Below the pieces are notes generated by a model. That model searched no databases and was not told where the DNA came from. It worked only from the letters and a program-made list of their open reading frames with translations. A stretch of 64,000 nt of DNA from Ochotona curzoniae (lineage: Eukaryota; Chordata; Mammalia; Lagomorpha; Ochotonidae), in assembly GCF_017591425.1 (NCBI RefSeq), contig NW_024467106.1, forward strand, positions 25,844,501-25,908,500, in the 5' to 3' direction. Of this stretch, positions 25,520-37,330 are shown in pieces. How positions within the stretch are numbered: position 1 is the first letter of the stretch; each line of letters starts with the position of its first letter. Both the position numbers and the translations under genes were made by a program.

Positions 25520-25825
25520 GGGGGCAGGCATTGTGGCACAGAGGGTTAAACTGCTATTGGGACACTCACATCCCATACCAGAGGTCTGGTTTGACACTGA
25601 GCTCATGCCCTTGTGATTTGCCTTCCTAAGACTGCACCTGTGAAGGAAGCAGATGGTGGCTGACATATTTGGCTCTCTGCTACCCATGTGGGAGCCCCAG
25701 ATAGAGTTCTGGGCTTCTGGCTGCAGCCTGGCCCTTCCTCATGCCAGCTGTTGAGAACATTTGGGGATTGAATCAACAGATTAGTATTCTCTGTGTGTCA
25801 CTTTGCCTTTTAAATACACACACCA
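25520..25825 (+). mobile_element. CSINE, old
   Basis: 'gggggcaggcattgtggcac' to 'cactttgccttttaaatac', running into an (AC)-rich tract. Confidence 0.85.
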
Positions 25826-25846
25826 CACGCACAAACACACACTTTT
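25815..25846. repeat. Imperfect (CA)n microsatellite
   Basis: About 30 bp of CA repeats with two interruptions, grown from the preceding CSINE tail. Confidence 0.85.
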
Positions 25847-25849
25847 TTT

Positions 25850-26530
25850 TTAAATGCCCAGCAGTTCTTGTGTATACCTGAAGGGATTATCAGCTTCAGA
25901 TTTTGCTTCAGGACTGGGTCAGTGCTAAATAAAAAGCTGTAGGGTTTGTTGTTGTTCTCTCCCCTAGGAAGCAAGATATGTGTCACCAGACTTGTTTTTC
26001 CAAAGGATTTTATTTTACATTTAAAAAAAATCACCTTTCCTGTGGTTTATGCTGTGTTTTTAGTAAATGCTTTGATGCCAGGGATTCTGCTTGCACAACT
26101 TGGAAAGGGAGGAGTAACAGTGGAGTCAGTCGATCTATGTGGATGCAAATGTCTAATAAATCACTTGCTTTTCAACTGCACATCTTACTCATACCTGGTT
26201 TTCAAGAGCTGTGTGTGACAGTTGTATCTTCGTTGATGCATTGGAAATGATTAGCATATATTTTGTATATTTCTACAATCATAGTCACTTGCTTTCAGTC
26301 TCCTAGAAAATTGTTGAAAATTCTTGTTTTGCAATTAAGTATTATGTTAGACTATAATGATAACCTCTAAAATTTGTTGAAAAATGAAATGAAAAGTACT
26401 TTGAATTTTTCATAAAATTTTTTGAGGGCCCTTTTTATTTGCTAGAAATTGAACATTTGGTTCAGTTCAACTGTTATTAACCTTCTCATCACCTTATTTC
26501 ATTCTTCTTAATTTTCTTCTTATTTTGAAG
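25850..26530. other. Region 5' of BAAT coding exon 1
   Basis: No recognised repeat. Non-coding 5' exon(s) or the promoter of BAAT may lie here or further upstream, but no splice or promoter signal is distinctive enough to call. Confidence 0.35.
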
Positions 26531-26579
26531 TTTCACTGAAGATTCTTTAAGGATCATCCAAGGCACCACGCTGTAAGAA

Positions 26580-27048
26580 ATGGTTCAGCTGACAGCTACT
26601 CCTACAAGTACACTTGTTGATGAGCCAGTGCATATCCGAGCCACTGGCCTGGCTCCTTTTCGGTTGGTGTCCCTTCATGCATCCCTGCAAGATGAAAAGG
26701 GGACATTCTTTCATTCCTGGGCCTACTACAGGGCCAATGAAGTTGGTGAGGTGGACTTAGATCATGATCCGGCACTTGGAGGTGATTATACAGGAGTACA
26801 CCCCATGGGACTCTTCTGGTCACTAAAACCTGAAATATTCTTAGCTAGGCTGTGTAAAAGAGATGTGATGAATAGCCCCTTCAAGGTCCAGATAAAGCTT
26901 TATGACAAAAGATTATTACCAATACAACCCAAAGTCACCAGTGCACCAACGGCCAGTGTGACTGTGGAAAGGTGGTATGTGGCATCTGGTGTCACACGCA
27001 TCCAGGTCCGGGAAGGTCGTATTCGGGCAAGCCTCTTTGTGCCGCCAG
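26580..27048 (+). CDS. BAAT: BAAT coding exon 1
   Basis: This exon encodes residues 1-156 and the first base of codon 157. It opens [20 protein letters not shown], against [20 protein letters not shown] in human. It also carries [29 protein letters not shown] and [19 protein letters not shown]. This is the BAAT/acyl-CoA thioesterase N-terminal domain. One residue is inserted relative to human in the [12 protein letters not shown] loop, which shifts all later numbering by one. The donor is CCAG|GTGAGT with GT at 27049-27050. A pyrimidine-rich acceptor ending in AG at 26529-26530 suggests the exon begins near 26531 with about 49 nt of 5'UTR, and that a non-coding exon lies upstream. Confidence 0.95.
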
Positions 27049-30000
27049 GTGAGTAGAATTATTCAAGTTATTGTTACTCCTATATCTCCTGTTTTGAATG
27101 ATTTATCTTTCTGGAAATTCAGCTTGAATGTGTATAATATACAGAACACTCCTTTCCTGCCTTCCATCAGAATTGACAGGGCTGAAACTAGAGTACAGTA
27201 ATATTTCATTCTAGCTCAACCTTCAGTTCAATAATTCTGGAGCTGTCTAAAAATATGGGTACATATAACATACAGAGCACCTTTATTATTGTGAGATTTC
27301 TGTGGCTTTGGACTTAGGTTGCATTTGTCTGCTATCTAAAGACTCAATTTGCCATTGTGTAAGTTATGTTCTCCTCCTTTTAGGGCCTCTGTTATATTGA
27401 ATTTCTGTTAAAAAATCATTACCACAACAAGCTGGTAAAATGGTGAACTGAAAGATTAAGAAAATAAAGAAATGAAAAGAAAATGTATAGTTTCTAGTCC
27501 TGTAAGTGTTGCCTATTGATAGAATATTCAATAAATCAGGTAATACTTATCAGGGGGTTAACCCACTGTCTGCAATGCCAGCATCCTGTATGGGCATGCT
27601 GTGTGGCCACTTCCAGTCCAACTCCCTACCAATACTCTTAGGAAAGCAGCCGAGAATGGCCCAGTTCTTTGGGTTCCTGCACCCTCTTGGGAGACCTGGA
27701 TTAAGTTCTTATTTCTCCTTGAAACAGCTTCTGGTTTCAATAGCCATAGATGTTGTAGCCATTTGTGCAATGAACCGGCAGATAGAAAATCTCCCTCTCT
27801 CTCACACTTTACCTATCAAATAAGTAAAACAAATATTTTTAAAAGAATACCAAAATACTCTTTTGTTCCTTTGCAGTAATATCCACATATTCAATAAGTG
27901 GCTTTAAATTCTTTTTATACATTTCTGTAAGTTTATTATGAGACTGAATTAAGCAAAAATATTACCAGAAGACCCCCACAGGCTCAGGCTTGAGGTGTAG
28001 CAGGTAGGTCTCCTTTGTCAGGCATGTGCTTTGATCTGGGACAACTATCAACTCACCAGAATATATTGCCTTTATTTATTTATATTTAACTGAAGAGTCT
28101 GCTCCTAGAACTGAAATGGATTGAAGATGTTTGAAGTGTAAAAGATAGTTCCTGACAACATAATGATAGTATAGAAGGATAACTAACTTTCCCCTTTAAA
28201 ATGCACAGTGACTCATGGACTTTCTGAGTAAACTTGAATTCTCTCTATACACAGTAATGACCATATAAACCACTTCATAGTGGATAGGGCCCAGGAAGTG
28301 ACACAAGCTACTATGCCTTTATTATCCCACCCCTATGAAAACCTGAATGTTGCTATCCTTACTTGGTTCTCCAAATGATATTTTTAAAAGAATACATTGT
28401 GTATCATTTTCTCTCTCTTCTCAGGATAAAGTAAATGTAGCAATTTTTTGAAATCTCAATACTCTTAAATTAAGACTCTCCTTTCAAATGTAGTTGATAC
28501 TTATCCCTAGCTAAAATCACTTTTACAAGCATAAAATACTGCCCATAAAGATATTGTAAATTCCTTCTAGTTTGTGGCTTCTGCAGCATATTAGAAACAA
28601 ACTGTCCATACAGGACATGGCTATTACTCTGTAGAGAATGAGCAGAGTGTTATTGAATGAAAGGTTTTGTTGTTTACAACCACGTGGGCATGTCATTTAA
28701 TTCCTGAACAAGTACAATTTATTGAGTGGGACAGGGTAATGACAAGTCAGGACTTTAGTCAGCAAGATATTAAAACATTTTTTTTTAAGTCATGCACTTT
28801 GAAAACCTATTTGAATCTGCGGAGTTTTCTCATGAGTATAATGCATGTGTCCGTGTATGGATCGTGTTTTGCATATAAACTGAGCATCTTTATATATTTC
28901 CTAAAATCTGTATTTGTACCTCTTTCTACCTTAAGAAGCCATGACCCAGTTTCTGTGACTTTGTTGTGAAACTAGAAGTGAAGACCATTCTCCTTGGTGG
29001 CAAGGAATAAACATATCAGGGAACATTCCCAATCAAAGTTTTAGATATTGTGGTCCATTGCATATTCAAGTAGACCTTAATCCTGCCCAGATAGATACAA
29101 GGCAGCAAATTTGGAGAGTCTATTTGAAAATCTTTACATTATTACCAAAATTTGTGGTGCAATTCTGCTCTTTGTTCTGTTATTTTCTTCATCTTCCCTT
29201 TATGCACTATTCTGTTTTTATTGCAATAGTATAGTCCTTCAGCAACAGTCACAAGTCCATCATTCTGCTGTTTACATGTAGTATAATATTGTAAGTATAG
29301 ACAATGGTAGAAAGTGAAGCATCCTATTGTCAAGATGTATGTAACAGTTTCATTGAGAGTCCATCTTTTATTCTGGGGTAGAGATGCATGCTGCAATGTA
29401 TCTTCACTTCTCGATGTGACAGTCTCTATTACACAGTTTCTCTGTGTGCATGTATGTTTACCTATATTTCTGTTGATCTTGTATTTTGCATGAAGATTGC
29501 CTTATATCAGAGAGGCTGACAAGTGCTTTTGGTCTTTGTGGGGGTGGTATCAGTAACCTTCTTCATTGTTCCTACATCTCTTCTTTTGTCATTGGTCATT
29601 GCGACTCTGGTTAGCAGAATCTCCTCTTTAGGGCCAGTTTCTAAACTGTATTGCTCACAGGTCTATAGGTTGATTTTACTGATTATGTTTGGTACCTGGT
29701 TCTTCATATGCAGTCACTTAGACCATTCCCTCCAGCGAATGTCAGTGCCAGGCTCTTGTGCTTGGCTTCCACTGCTGTTTCTGTATCAAAGCTCCCGGCT
29801 CACCACTCTCTACCCGCTGTGATCCCATGTTGTGGCTGCACCATTGCCTGCTCAGCCTTTTTCCCACTCCCAGTTCCAGCAGTACCTAAGATTGGTGAGA
29901 CACTAGCTATCCTAGATCACAAGGTTGTCAGTAGTGCCAGTGGTACAGATTTTCTTTTTCTTCCCTCTTCTTGTTGCAAACTGCTGGTCCTTAGATCTGG

Positions 30001-33000
30001 GGATCATCTGGACATATTTTGGGTGGAACCTGTAGAATGCCCAGTCATGTTTTCCCCTTGGGACCAGTGCAATATGTTGAGCCATAAGTGAATTCCCTCC
30101 TGGCTTAGCACCTGTTCAGCTCTTTGTTGTCCGCCTCCCTTGCCCCACAACCATAGGTTTTGCCTCAGTACACACAATGGCACCTAATGTGACAATGGTA
30201 GGGGTCTGGGCCAAGAAATCCATCCTGTTCCTGCACCCAACTGCTTGGGCTCTACCACTCTGCTTCTGCTCGTGGTCAGATTAAACAAATCAACATGAGT
30301 GGTAATTTTATGCCTGTTTTTTCACCTCTTGCTTTGCCTGGGCACTCCCCTTCGCACCTGGCTGCTGATAGAGCTCTGATCACAGATCGCTGCTGGGGTA
30401 TGTGATCACTACAACACCATTCTGTTTATTCTGGTGCTTTCCCATGTCCACAAGTCTCCAAGTGTTCCTCTGCCACTGGCCTATCCTCTCATATTTCCTG
30501 GGTCATACCCTCTCTGCTTCGCTTTGGTTAAACCTTCTTTGTTCTCACACTGTTGTGCCATCATTGTTCTCAAGCACTATTCTGTTTGGTCTCATTCTTT
30601 TGCAGGAAATGGTCAGTTACCTGGAGTAATTGATATGTTCGGTGGTAGTGGTGGACTGCTTGAATCCCGAGCTAGTCTCCTGGCCAGTCATGGTTTTGTC
30701 TGCTTGGCCTTGGCTCATTGTGGCTTTGAAGACCTGCCAATCCAGCCAGAGAAAATAGACTTGGAGTACTTTGAGGAAGCTGCGAACTTTCTCCTGAAAC
30801 ATCCTAAGGTAAATTTGCTTCCCAGTTGATTTCAGTTTGTTTCTTTAAATAACCATCATATTCTATGATTTCCTTTAACTTTTAAATATGATTCTCAATC
30901 AGTGAACTTGAGATTCCATTACACACGCAAATTATCCCCATTACTTAGTTCTGATACCATGTCAGAACAGGACAAGTCTGTCACTTATCAAAAGGCATTA
31001 GCTTTGAATTCCAAAACCATTTGAAATAGCTTGTCCTTCTGATTCCATCCCATCTGCCTAAGGGAATTTGAATGCGTTCCTTTGTTAGAACTTTTCCTCT
31101 TGCATTACATCATTTAGTGTACTGATGCCATTTCACAATGTTATTATGTAAATTGGAGGGATATTACATGTGAAGTCTTCATAAAGGTTAATAATAATTA
31201 CTGTTACTATCTGTATTCACTATTACCATCTTTATTCACTACCATCATACTTAACCAGGCAGTCTATATTTTTTGACAATTGGGTCTGAATTTATGTCTC
31301 CCATATGGATGACAAAGAACCAACCACTTAAGCCATCATGGCTATCTCTCTGAGTCTATATTAGCAGCAACTGGGTTTGAAAGAAGAATGGGACTTAAAC
31401 CTGGATGCTTCAGTATGGGATGTGGGCATCCCAAGAAGCAACTAAACTGCTAGTCCACATGCTCACACCCAAACAGCTGTTTCTGGTGTGTGTGGTTCTA
31501 ATGATATTATCCTTGAACTATCACCTAGGAAATGTTACTGTGCTAATCTGCCTGGCTTGGGTGGGATATGGAGAGGTTACATTATTCTGCTTTTCACTTT
31601 CTTAATATTTCCTGCATGACTTTTTAAAAACATATTTATTTATCTTTATTGGTAAGGCAGATATACAGAGGGGAGACAGAGAGGAAGATCTTCCATCCGA
31701 TGTTTCACTCCCCAAGTGGCCGCAATAGCTGGAGCTGAGCCGATCCAAATCAAGAAGCCCAGACTTTGTTCAGGGTCTCCCATGTGGGTGTAGGGTCCCA
31801 AGCCTTTGTGCCATTCTCAACTGCATTCCCAACCCAAAGGCAAGAGCTGGATGGGAAGCGGGCTTCTGGGATTAGAACCAGTGCCTATATGGGATCCCAC
31901 TGCATTCAAGGCGAGGACTTTAACAACTACTCTATCGCACTGGGACCTGCCAGACTTTTCCAAACCTGTTTTTGCCACCTTAATACATATACTATGGAAA
32001 TTATGAATACAGGTCTAGAAATGAGATTTTATCCTATGCACAAAATAATCCAAATAATTTGCTTTCATATTGTCTGTTTTTCAGAATAATAGACCTTTGA
32101 TATTTCAGTTTCTTATGTCTTATTGCTCTATTTGTTGATCTCACATGATCACTTTTTAAAAAGATTTATTTATTTTTATGGAAAGGCAGATATACAGAGA
32201 GGAGGAGAGACAGAGAGGAAGATCTTCCATCCGATGATTCACTCCCAAAGTGAGCTCAACGGCAGGTGCTATACCAGAGGCCAGGAGCCAGGAGCCAGGT
32301 CTCCCATGTGGCTGCAGGGTCCCAAAGCATTGGGCTTTCCTCCACTGCTTTCCTAGGCCACAAGCAGGGAGCTGGATGGGAAGTGGAGCTGCCGGGATTA
32401 GCACTGGTGCCCATATGGGATCCTGGGCATGCAAGGTGTGAGGACCCTAACCACTACGCTATCACACTGGGCCCACATGATTTCTATAGACTCAAAATTC
32501 CATGATAGTAAATGCAAGGGCAGTAAATTTTTTAAAGAATTACTCTTCTCTCAAGGACCAGAAGCCAACTAGATGAAGAATACAAGGTTAGACATACCTA
32601 TTTTTGTTTATTCTTGTTAAAGTTTACTTCATGTTCCTTGGGTGCATCTGTTGTGAATTACTGCCTTTCCTTGCCATAATAATGACTCTGTACTGATGGG
32701 GTGGGTGTTTAGCATAGTGATCATGGTGCCTTGACTTCTCCTAACTGAAGCGGAGAATAAAGACAGATTTTCAGGATGAGCACAAGAGAAGCTGAAGTAC
32801 TCAGTACTCAATTGAGAAGCTTTGTTAATCACTAGGAAGCCTGGCTTTTATCCTGTGATAGCAGGAGACTCTTAAGCAAATGACATGCTCAAGAAAAACC
32901 AGACTCAGCAATCTGACCTACAACAATGGAGACAGAAAGGCAAGAGCTTCTTATATGATAGGCAAGAAGTAGATGTATCATATATAACACTAGTACAGAC

Positions 33001-35024
33001 TAAAAGGAAAAAGTACTCATTTATTTATTTTAAATATTTGTTTTTTGAAAGGCAGAGTTACCGAGAGAGAGAGAGAATACCAGAGATTGAGTCAACATGC
33101 TAACATTGTAAATCAGAATGAATGGTTAGAAGCACAAGTGTTTGGTTTTTGTTTTGTTTTCTTTTTTTTTTTTCCATGCTTCTGCCCAGTTTTCCTGGGA
33201 GAAAATAAAGAAGTCCCTAGGCAGAACATAATTGCCCAAGCTGAAATAGAAGAACAAAGAACAAGAGCTTCAGACCCATAAAAATCTACCTCTTGGAGAC
33301 ATTGCTCTTAACACACAACTCCAGGTCTTGTTAGTCTAGAAATTGTGGAGAATGGCTGTGGTGTAGACAAGTGTCCTTATGCTCAGTATAGGAAATGATT
33401 GCTTTTCTAAAAAATTGTTCATTTTTATTTATTATCTTCCTTCTGCGGGTTTACTCCCCAAGAGGTTGCAATAGCCAGAGCTGAGCAAATCTGAAGCCAG
33501 GAGGCTAGAACTTCTTCCGGGTCTCCCACGTGGGTGTAAGGCCCCAAGGACTTGAGACATTTTCTGCTGCTTTCTCAAGCCATTAGCAGGAAGCTAGCTG
33601 GATTGGACTATAATTGGCACCTGTATGGGATGCTGGTGCCACAGGCTGAGGCTTATCCTACTCTGCCACGGTACTGGCCCCAAGGATATAGTTCTTTCTG
33701 TTGGCTTCTCTTTTGCTTAAAATGAAGACACCATTCATAGCTCATTTCCTCTAAGACTCTTTCTTAGATCCTCCATTTAGTCCCTTCGAATCTGTGTTGA
33801 CAGCATTGGCTATACACATTCTTGTATCATGGAATTTATAATATGCTAATCATTTTTTCCTTCTTATCTCTCTGTATGATTGTGAGTTACTTGATGTCAG
33901 AAGTTTCTTTCTTTCTTTTATATCTCCCCAGGCTTAGCACAGCATAGATGAGCTAACAGTGCTTCTTTGATGACTAACAATGAAAGAGGAAGTTGAGCCA
34001 AGGCTCCTTTTGAAATCAAGACAAATCTTTAATCATCTGTTAACCTTTCCATACTCTGTCCTTCCAATCTCACCTGCTTCCTCAGTATTTTCTATTGGAT
34101 AGTCTTCCCTGATACTCCAATCAATTATACCCTAACTTGTATTATTTAAGAGTCATGTTTTCTTTATTTTCCCTCTGTTGAGGTTTACTTAGAACATTTC
34201 AACTCAGAATTCAATAAATGCTGAATATTTAGTATTCTGTCATCAAAGCTTGATACATATTTGAAGGTGTATTTTCTTTTAATTACATTATATATTTCAG
34301 AACTTCAGAGCTGGATATATGAGAATATGGATTGGAAGTTTTACTTGCTCTGTTCCAATTGGGTTGTTGGAAACAGTGGGGTTTTTCAGAATGAATTGTA
34401 TAATACCTGGTTTCCATCTTTTCTTTTCAGGTCCTTGGTCCAGGCATCGGGTTAGTCTCTGTGTGCAGAGGGGCAGAGATTGGACTCTCAATGGCTATTT
34501 ATCTAAAACAAGTTGTGGCCTCTGTACTTATTAATGGGCCCAACTTTCCTATTAGTGTTCCACATGTATATCATGATCTGATCCTTAAGCCTAGATCCTC
34601 TTCTATAGAATTGATACGCTCCAATTCCTATGGATTGGTAGATTTTTACCGTGTTTTTGATGAAAGTAACCACGAGGAGAGTCATTCTGCTTTTCCAATT
34701 GAAAAGGCTAAGGGCCATTTCCTGTTTATTGTGGGAGAAGCTGATAAGAACATCAATGGCAAAGTATTTGCTAAGAATGCCATAGAACAACTGAAGAGAC
34801 ATGGGAAGAATAACTGGACCCTGCTGTCCTACCCTGGGGCAGGTCACATGATAGAACCTCCCTATACCCCACTGTGCATTGCCTCAGCAGTCCGTGGTGT
34901 GTGTTCAACCATTCACTGGGGAGGAGAGGTGGTCCCACATGCAGCTGCTCAGGAACATTCTTGGAAGGAGATCCAGAACTTTCTCAGGAAGCACCTCACT
35001 CCAGTAGTGACAGGTCAAATCTGA
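26580..35024 (+). CDS. BAAT: BAAT gene, coding span with terminal exon A
   Basis: BAAT (bile acid-CoA:amino acid N-acyltransferase) conjugates cholic and other bile acids to glycine or taurine in liver, in peroxisomes and cytosol. Exons 26580-27048, 30606-30808 and 34431-35024 join in frame to give 421 codons plus stop, against 418 residues in human. The N-terminal half is the acyl-CoA thioesterase/BAAT N-domain (beta-sandwich). The C-terminal half is the alpha/beta-hydrolase domain. The triad is present: Cys236 in SVCRG, Asp329 in VGEAD and His363 in GAGH, corresponding to human Cys235, Asp328 and His362. All introns have GT-AG borders. The protein ends in -GQI, not the -SQL of human BAAT. 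A second terminal exon lies 7.7 kb downstream. Confidence 0.94.
27550..27845 (+). mobile_element. CSINE, old (BAAT intron 1)
   Basis: 'gttaacccactgtctgcaatg' to 'cctatcaaataagtaaaac'. Its 5' end is missing. Confidence 0.82.
27850..29130. other. BAAT intron 1, no feature seen
   Basis: AT-rich intronic sequence without a recognised repeat or exon. Confidence 0.4.
29140..29440 (-). mobile_element. L1 3'-end fragment, antisense
   Basis: Shares 'gcatcctattgtcaagatgt' and 'aacagtttcattgagagtcca' with 49460-49530, where the same family occurs beside L1 ORF1 sequence. Confidence 0.6.
29520..30600. repeat. Interspersed repeat abutting BAAT exon 2
   Basis: The part from 29820 is homologous to 14160-14862. 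It runs to within a few bases of the exon 2 acceptor, so the polypyrimidine tract of that exon adjoins repeat-derived DNA. Confidence 0.55.
30606..30808 (+). CDS. BAAT: BAAT coding exon 2
   Basis: This exon is 203 nt, with acceptor ttcttttgcag and donor AAG|GTAAAT. It enters in phase 1 and leaves in phase 0. It encodes [40 protein letters not shown] and [16 protein letters not shown], aligning with the human segment PGVIDLFGGLGGLLEFRASL onward. This is the start of the alpha/beta-hydrolase fold, and the GG turn helps form the oxyanion region. The intron directly 5' of the acceptor is old repeat sequence (29520-30600). Confidence 0.95.
30810..31620. other. BAAT intron 2, no feature seen
   Basis: Unremarkable intronic sequence. 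A weak CSINE-like patch may lie near 31260-31480 ('ctcccatatggatgacaaag'). Confidence 0.35.
31625..31952 (-). mobile_element. CSINE (BAAT intron 2)
   Basis: 'tttttaaaaacatatttatttatctttattgg' to 'tctatcgcactgggacc'. Confidence 0.92.
32155..32476 (-). mobile_element. CSINE at the start of duplication unit A
   Basis: 'tttttaaaaagatttattta' to 'tatcacactgggcccac'. The left breakpoint of the 7.7-kb duplication lies in its A-rich tail. The middle reads 'gccaggtctcccatgtggctgc'. Confidence 0.93.
33018..33105 (-). mobile_element. CSINE tail fragment, unit A
   Basis: 'tttattttaaatatttgttttttgaaaggcagag' followed by (GA)6. Confidence 0.55.
33420..33682 (-). mobile_element. CSINE, old, unit A
   Basis: 'ttttatttattatcttccttctgc' to 'gccacggtactggcccc'. 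Confidence 0.8.
34431..35024 (+). CDS. BAAT: BAAT terminal coding exon, copy A
   Basis: The acceptor is ttcttttcag at 34421-34430. The exon enters in phase 0 and encodes residues 225-421. It holds all three catalytic residues: Cys236 (SVCRG), Asp329 (FIVGEAD) and His363 ([12 protein letters not shown]). It also carries the conserved [20 protein letters not shown] block. It is two residues longer than human in the loop after PLC (residues 374-386). It ends TGQI, which is not a recognisable type 1 peroxisomal targeting signal, whereas human BAAT ends in -SQL. It lies in the first unit of the 7.7-kb tandem duplication. A CSINE has inserted about 150 bp after the stop, in the presumed 3'UTR. Confidence 0.94.
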   Translation, partial: VLGPGIGLVSVCRGAEIGLSMAIYLKQVVASVLINGPNFPISVPHVYHDLILKPRSSSIELIRSNSYGLVDFYRVFDESNHEESHSAFPIEKAKGHFLFIVGEADKNINGKVFAKNAIEQLKRHGKNNWTLLSYPGAGHMIEPPYTPLCIASAVRGVCSTIHWGGEVVPHAAAQEHSWKEIQNFLRKHLTPVVTGQI

Positions 35025-35176
35025 GAAGACTAGACTTTCCTATGAAGCAGGGGTGTTAATCTCTTTATTAGGACTTTATCGCAGTTTTCATAGAGAAATT
35101 TGATCTTCTATTGTCTTTGCCCTACTGTAAGAAGGAAGTAAAAACAAGAATGGCAAGAGGATTGAGAAGAGTTAGA

Positions 35177-35517
35177 ACTTGTACTCGATGCAGTGGCGCA
35201 AGTGGTTAATGTCCTCACACCTTGCATGCCTGGGATCCCATATGGGCGCCGGTTCTATCCCCGCAGCCCCGCTTCCCATCCAGTTCCCTGCTTGTTGCCC
35301 TAGAAGGCAGTCCAGGGTAGCCAAAGCTTTGGGACCCTGCACCCGCATGGAGACAAGGAAGAGTCTCCTGGCTTCTGAACGGCATAGCGTCGGCCGTTGT
35401 ACTCACTTAGGGAGTGAATCATCGGACGAAGATCTTCCTCTCTGTCTCTCCTCTCAGTATATCCGCTTTCCAATAAAGAAAATAATAATAAAAATCTTTA
35501 AAAACAAAAAAAGAGAA
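35177..35517 (+). mobile_element. CSINE, young, inserted only in unit A
   Basis: A plus-strand CSINE running from '...tactcgatgcagtggcgc' to an A-rich tail. It is flanked by agaacttg direct repeats (before about 35177, and at the end of the tail near 35514-35521). Unit B has the empty site, reading gaagagttagaacttgaatttt near 42905. The insertion therefore postdates the duplication. It falls in the presumed BAAT 3'UTR and brings an AATAAA at about 35474. Confidence 0.9.
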
Positions 35518-36024
35518 CTTGATTTTTGAAAGAGGAATGTGGTTTACACTTAACCAAACATCATATGCTGAGTTCTATATTCACAGCTATAAACTTGGAG
35601 CTCTTGCAGCCCTAGAATATGTGTCATATAGCAATTCCCAATCATATCAATTCTCATTCATATCAGTTTGCAATGAATCTCAGAATATCCTGAATTATAA
35701 AAAGGACATGAAAAAAGAAAAACCAGATACTGGCATTTTTAAATTTCCCACAACTCAAATATACTAGTTCTCTCAACTCTCCTTGAAACTAAACTTACAG
35801 CTCATGATTACTTCATTGTTCCTGGAAAACTGCAGTAAAGAATACATCTTTTTAATGCAAAATGGAAGCTTTATTAATCCGTCTACAAGCAATAGTTCAG
35901 CAACAGCAATATTTGTATGTCTAAACATGTACATTTTGGCACTTTTGGCAATGACAGAAATATAAAGTGAGATTCATATAGTCTCAATTTGAGAAGTAGC
36001 CGTGATCATGTGAGTTGTGTTCTA

Positions 36025-36242
36025 GATTAGAGGCTGGGAAACTTTCCTGTCACTACTATTCAGCCTGCCATTATAGCTCAATGCAACCATAAGCAGCCAA
36101 AATGAACAGTTTGAGCCTGTGATCCAAGGAAATTTTATTTATGGAAATCAACAATTGATTTCATGTAATTTTTATGTGGCACAATATAATGATTTTTTTT
36201 CCCCTCTAAGAATTTCCAAATATAAAAACCATTCCTAATCCA
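36025..36242 (+). mobile_element. hAT-like DNA-transposon remnant, unit A
   Basis: 'agaggctgggaaactttcctg' then 'attatagctcaatgcaacca' and 'gaaattttatttatgg', then 'ttcatgtaatttttatgtggc'. The order of phrases fits a common eutherian non-autonomous MER element whose family name I do not assign. A related fragment is at 51660-51840. Confidence 0.5.
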
Positions 36243-36249
36243 CTAGCAT

Positions 36250-37330
36250 TACAACAGTAGAATGAAGATTCAGTTTGGCTTTCAAGAACATAACTTGGCA
36301 GGGTGGATCAAGAGAGATCCTGACAATATATTAACAGGAGGTCATATGACCAGGGCAGGCCGGGCCCCCACAGTGGAGCTCCGGGGGAGGAGGAGGCTTG
36401 TATCCCAACCATTGAGACTACCAGATCCCCAGGACTATCAGTACGGACTCCATGGACTACATCTCAACTGCCAAAGTGACCACAGGGAACTGGAATGCCT
36501 TCAGAGGCTGAGAACTCAGAGGACATCCTCCCAGCCTCTTTGGACCAACCATGCAGATTGGTTCACATCCTTCCTTGTAGGATCCAAGGTCTTCGGAACA
36601 ACAGCTAGGAACCCTGAGTAGTGCTCAGAATCAGAAGAACAGTAAACTTCCTTTGGAACTAGGGAGAGGAGCTTTCTCTGCTCCTTATTTAGTTCCAACT
36701 TTGGGTCCCCACCCTCTCTGCAATGACCATCAGGGTCGCTCTAGAGCCCCCCACCCAAGCACACACACACACACACATTGGAATGGATAGGCAGAGAACA
36801 ACAAGGAAAGCTTGGTCAGCATGGACTCACACGTATCTTAAAAGGTAGGACACAAATATTAAGTACTCCTCACCAAGGTATTGAAGAATTCTCTGCACAC
36901 CCCTCCTAAAACTGTTTTACACCTCAATTATTGAAATGTCATTGAAGTAGCCTTAGGTTGTTGCTAAGAAATTGCATTTAATTTTAACATTGTTTACTAT
37001 GTCAATTAGTTCCATAACATAATATATTGTTGCTGATGTTATGTTGGGGCTTTTAATTGGTTGGGATTTTACTCTGTTGGCTCTACCTTCAGACCAGAGA
37101 TGGTCTCCCCAAGAAGCCGTTGAGCTTATCTGGAAAATAAGATGCTGGATTCTATGCTTGGTATATGCTTGCAATGAAGGAATCTCAACTGAACTTGAAC
37201 TGTGGTCACACAACAGGGGAAGGAATCCACCTTGGGCGGAGGGTTAGAGGAGGGGTGGAGGGAAACACAGTGCCTTTAAAACTGTGCACATGTTACAATG
37301 TAATCAATTTAAAAACACAAAATTGGGTGG
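36250..37330. other. Unclassified 1-kb segment, unit A
   Basis: GC-richer sequence from 'gaatgaagattcagtttggc' to an A-rich end 'caatttaaaaacacaaaa'. It contains a (CA)8 tract at 36762-36778. The A-rich end suggests a retroposed element, perhaps a LINE 3' end. Open frames in both strands lack domains. Its copy is 43648-44730. Confidence 0.4.
36762..36778. repeat. (CA)n, unit A allele
   Basis: About 8 CA repeats. The homologous tract in unit B (44164-44184) has about 10-11. Confidence 0.9.

Noticed and set aside
26580..27056. BAAT exon 1 frame running to 27056 as a stand-alone 158-residue protein
   Set aside because: The last codons are intron read-through after a consensus donor at 27049, and homology continues in exon 2.
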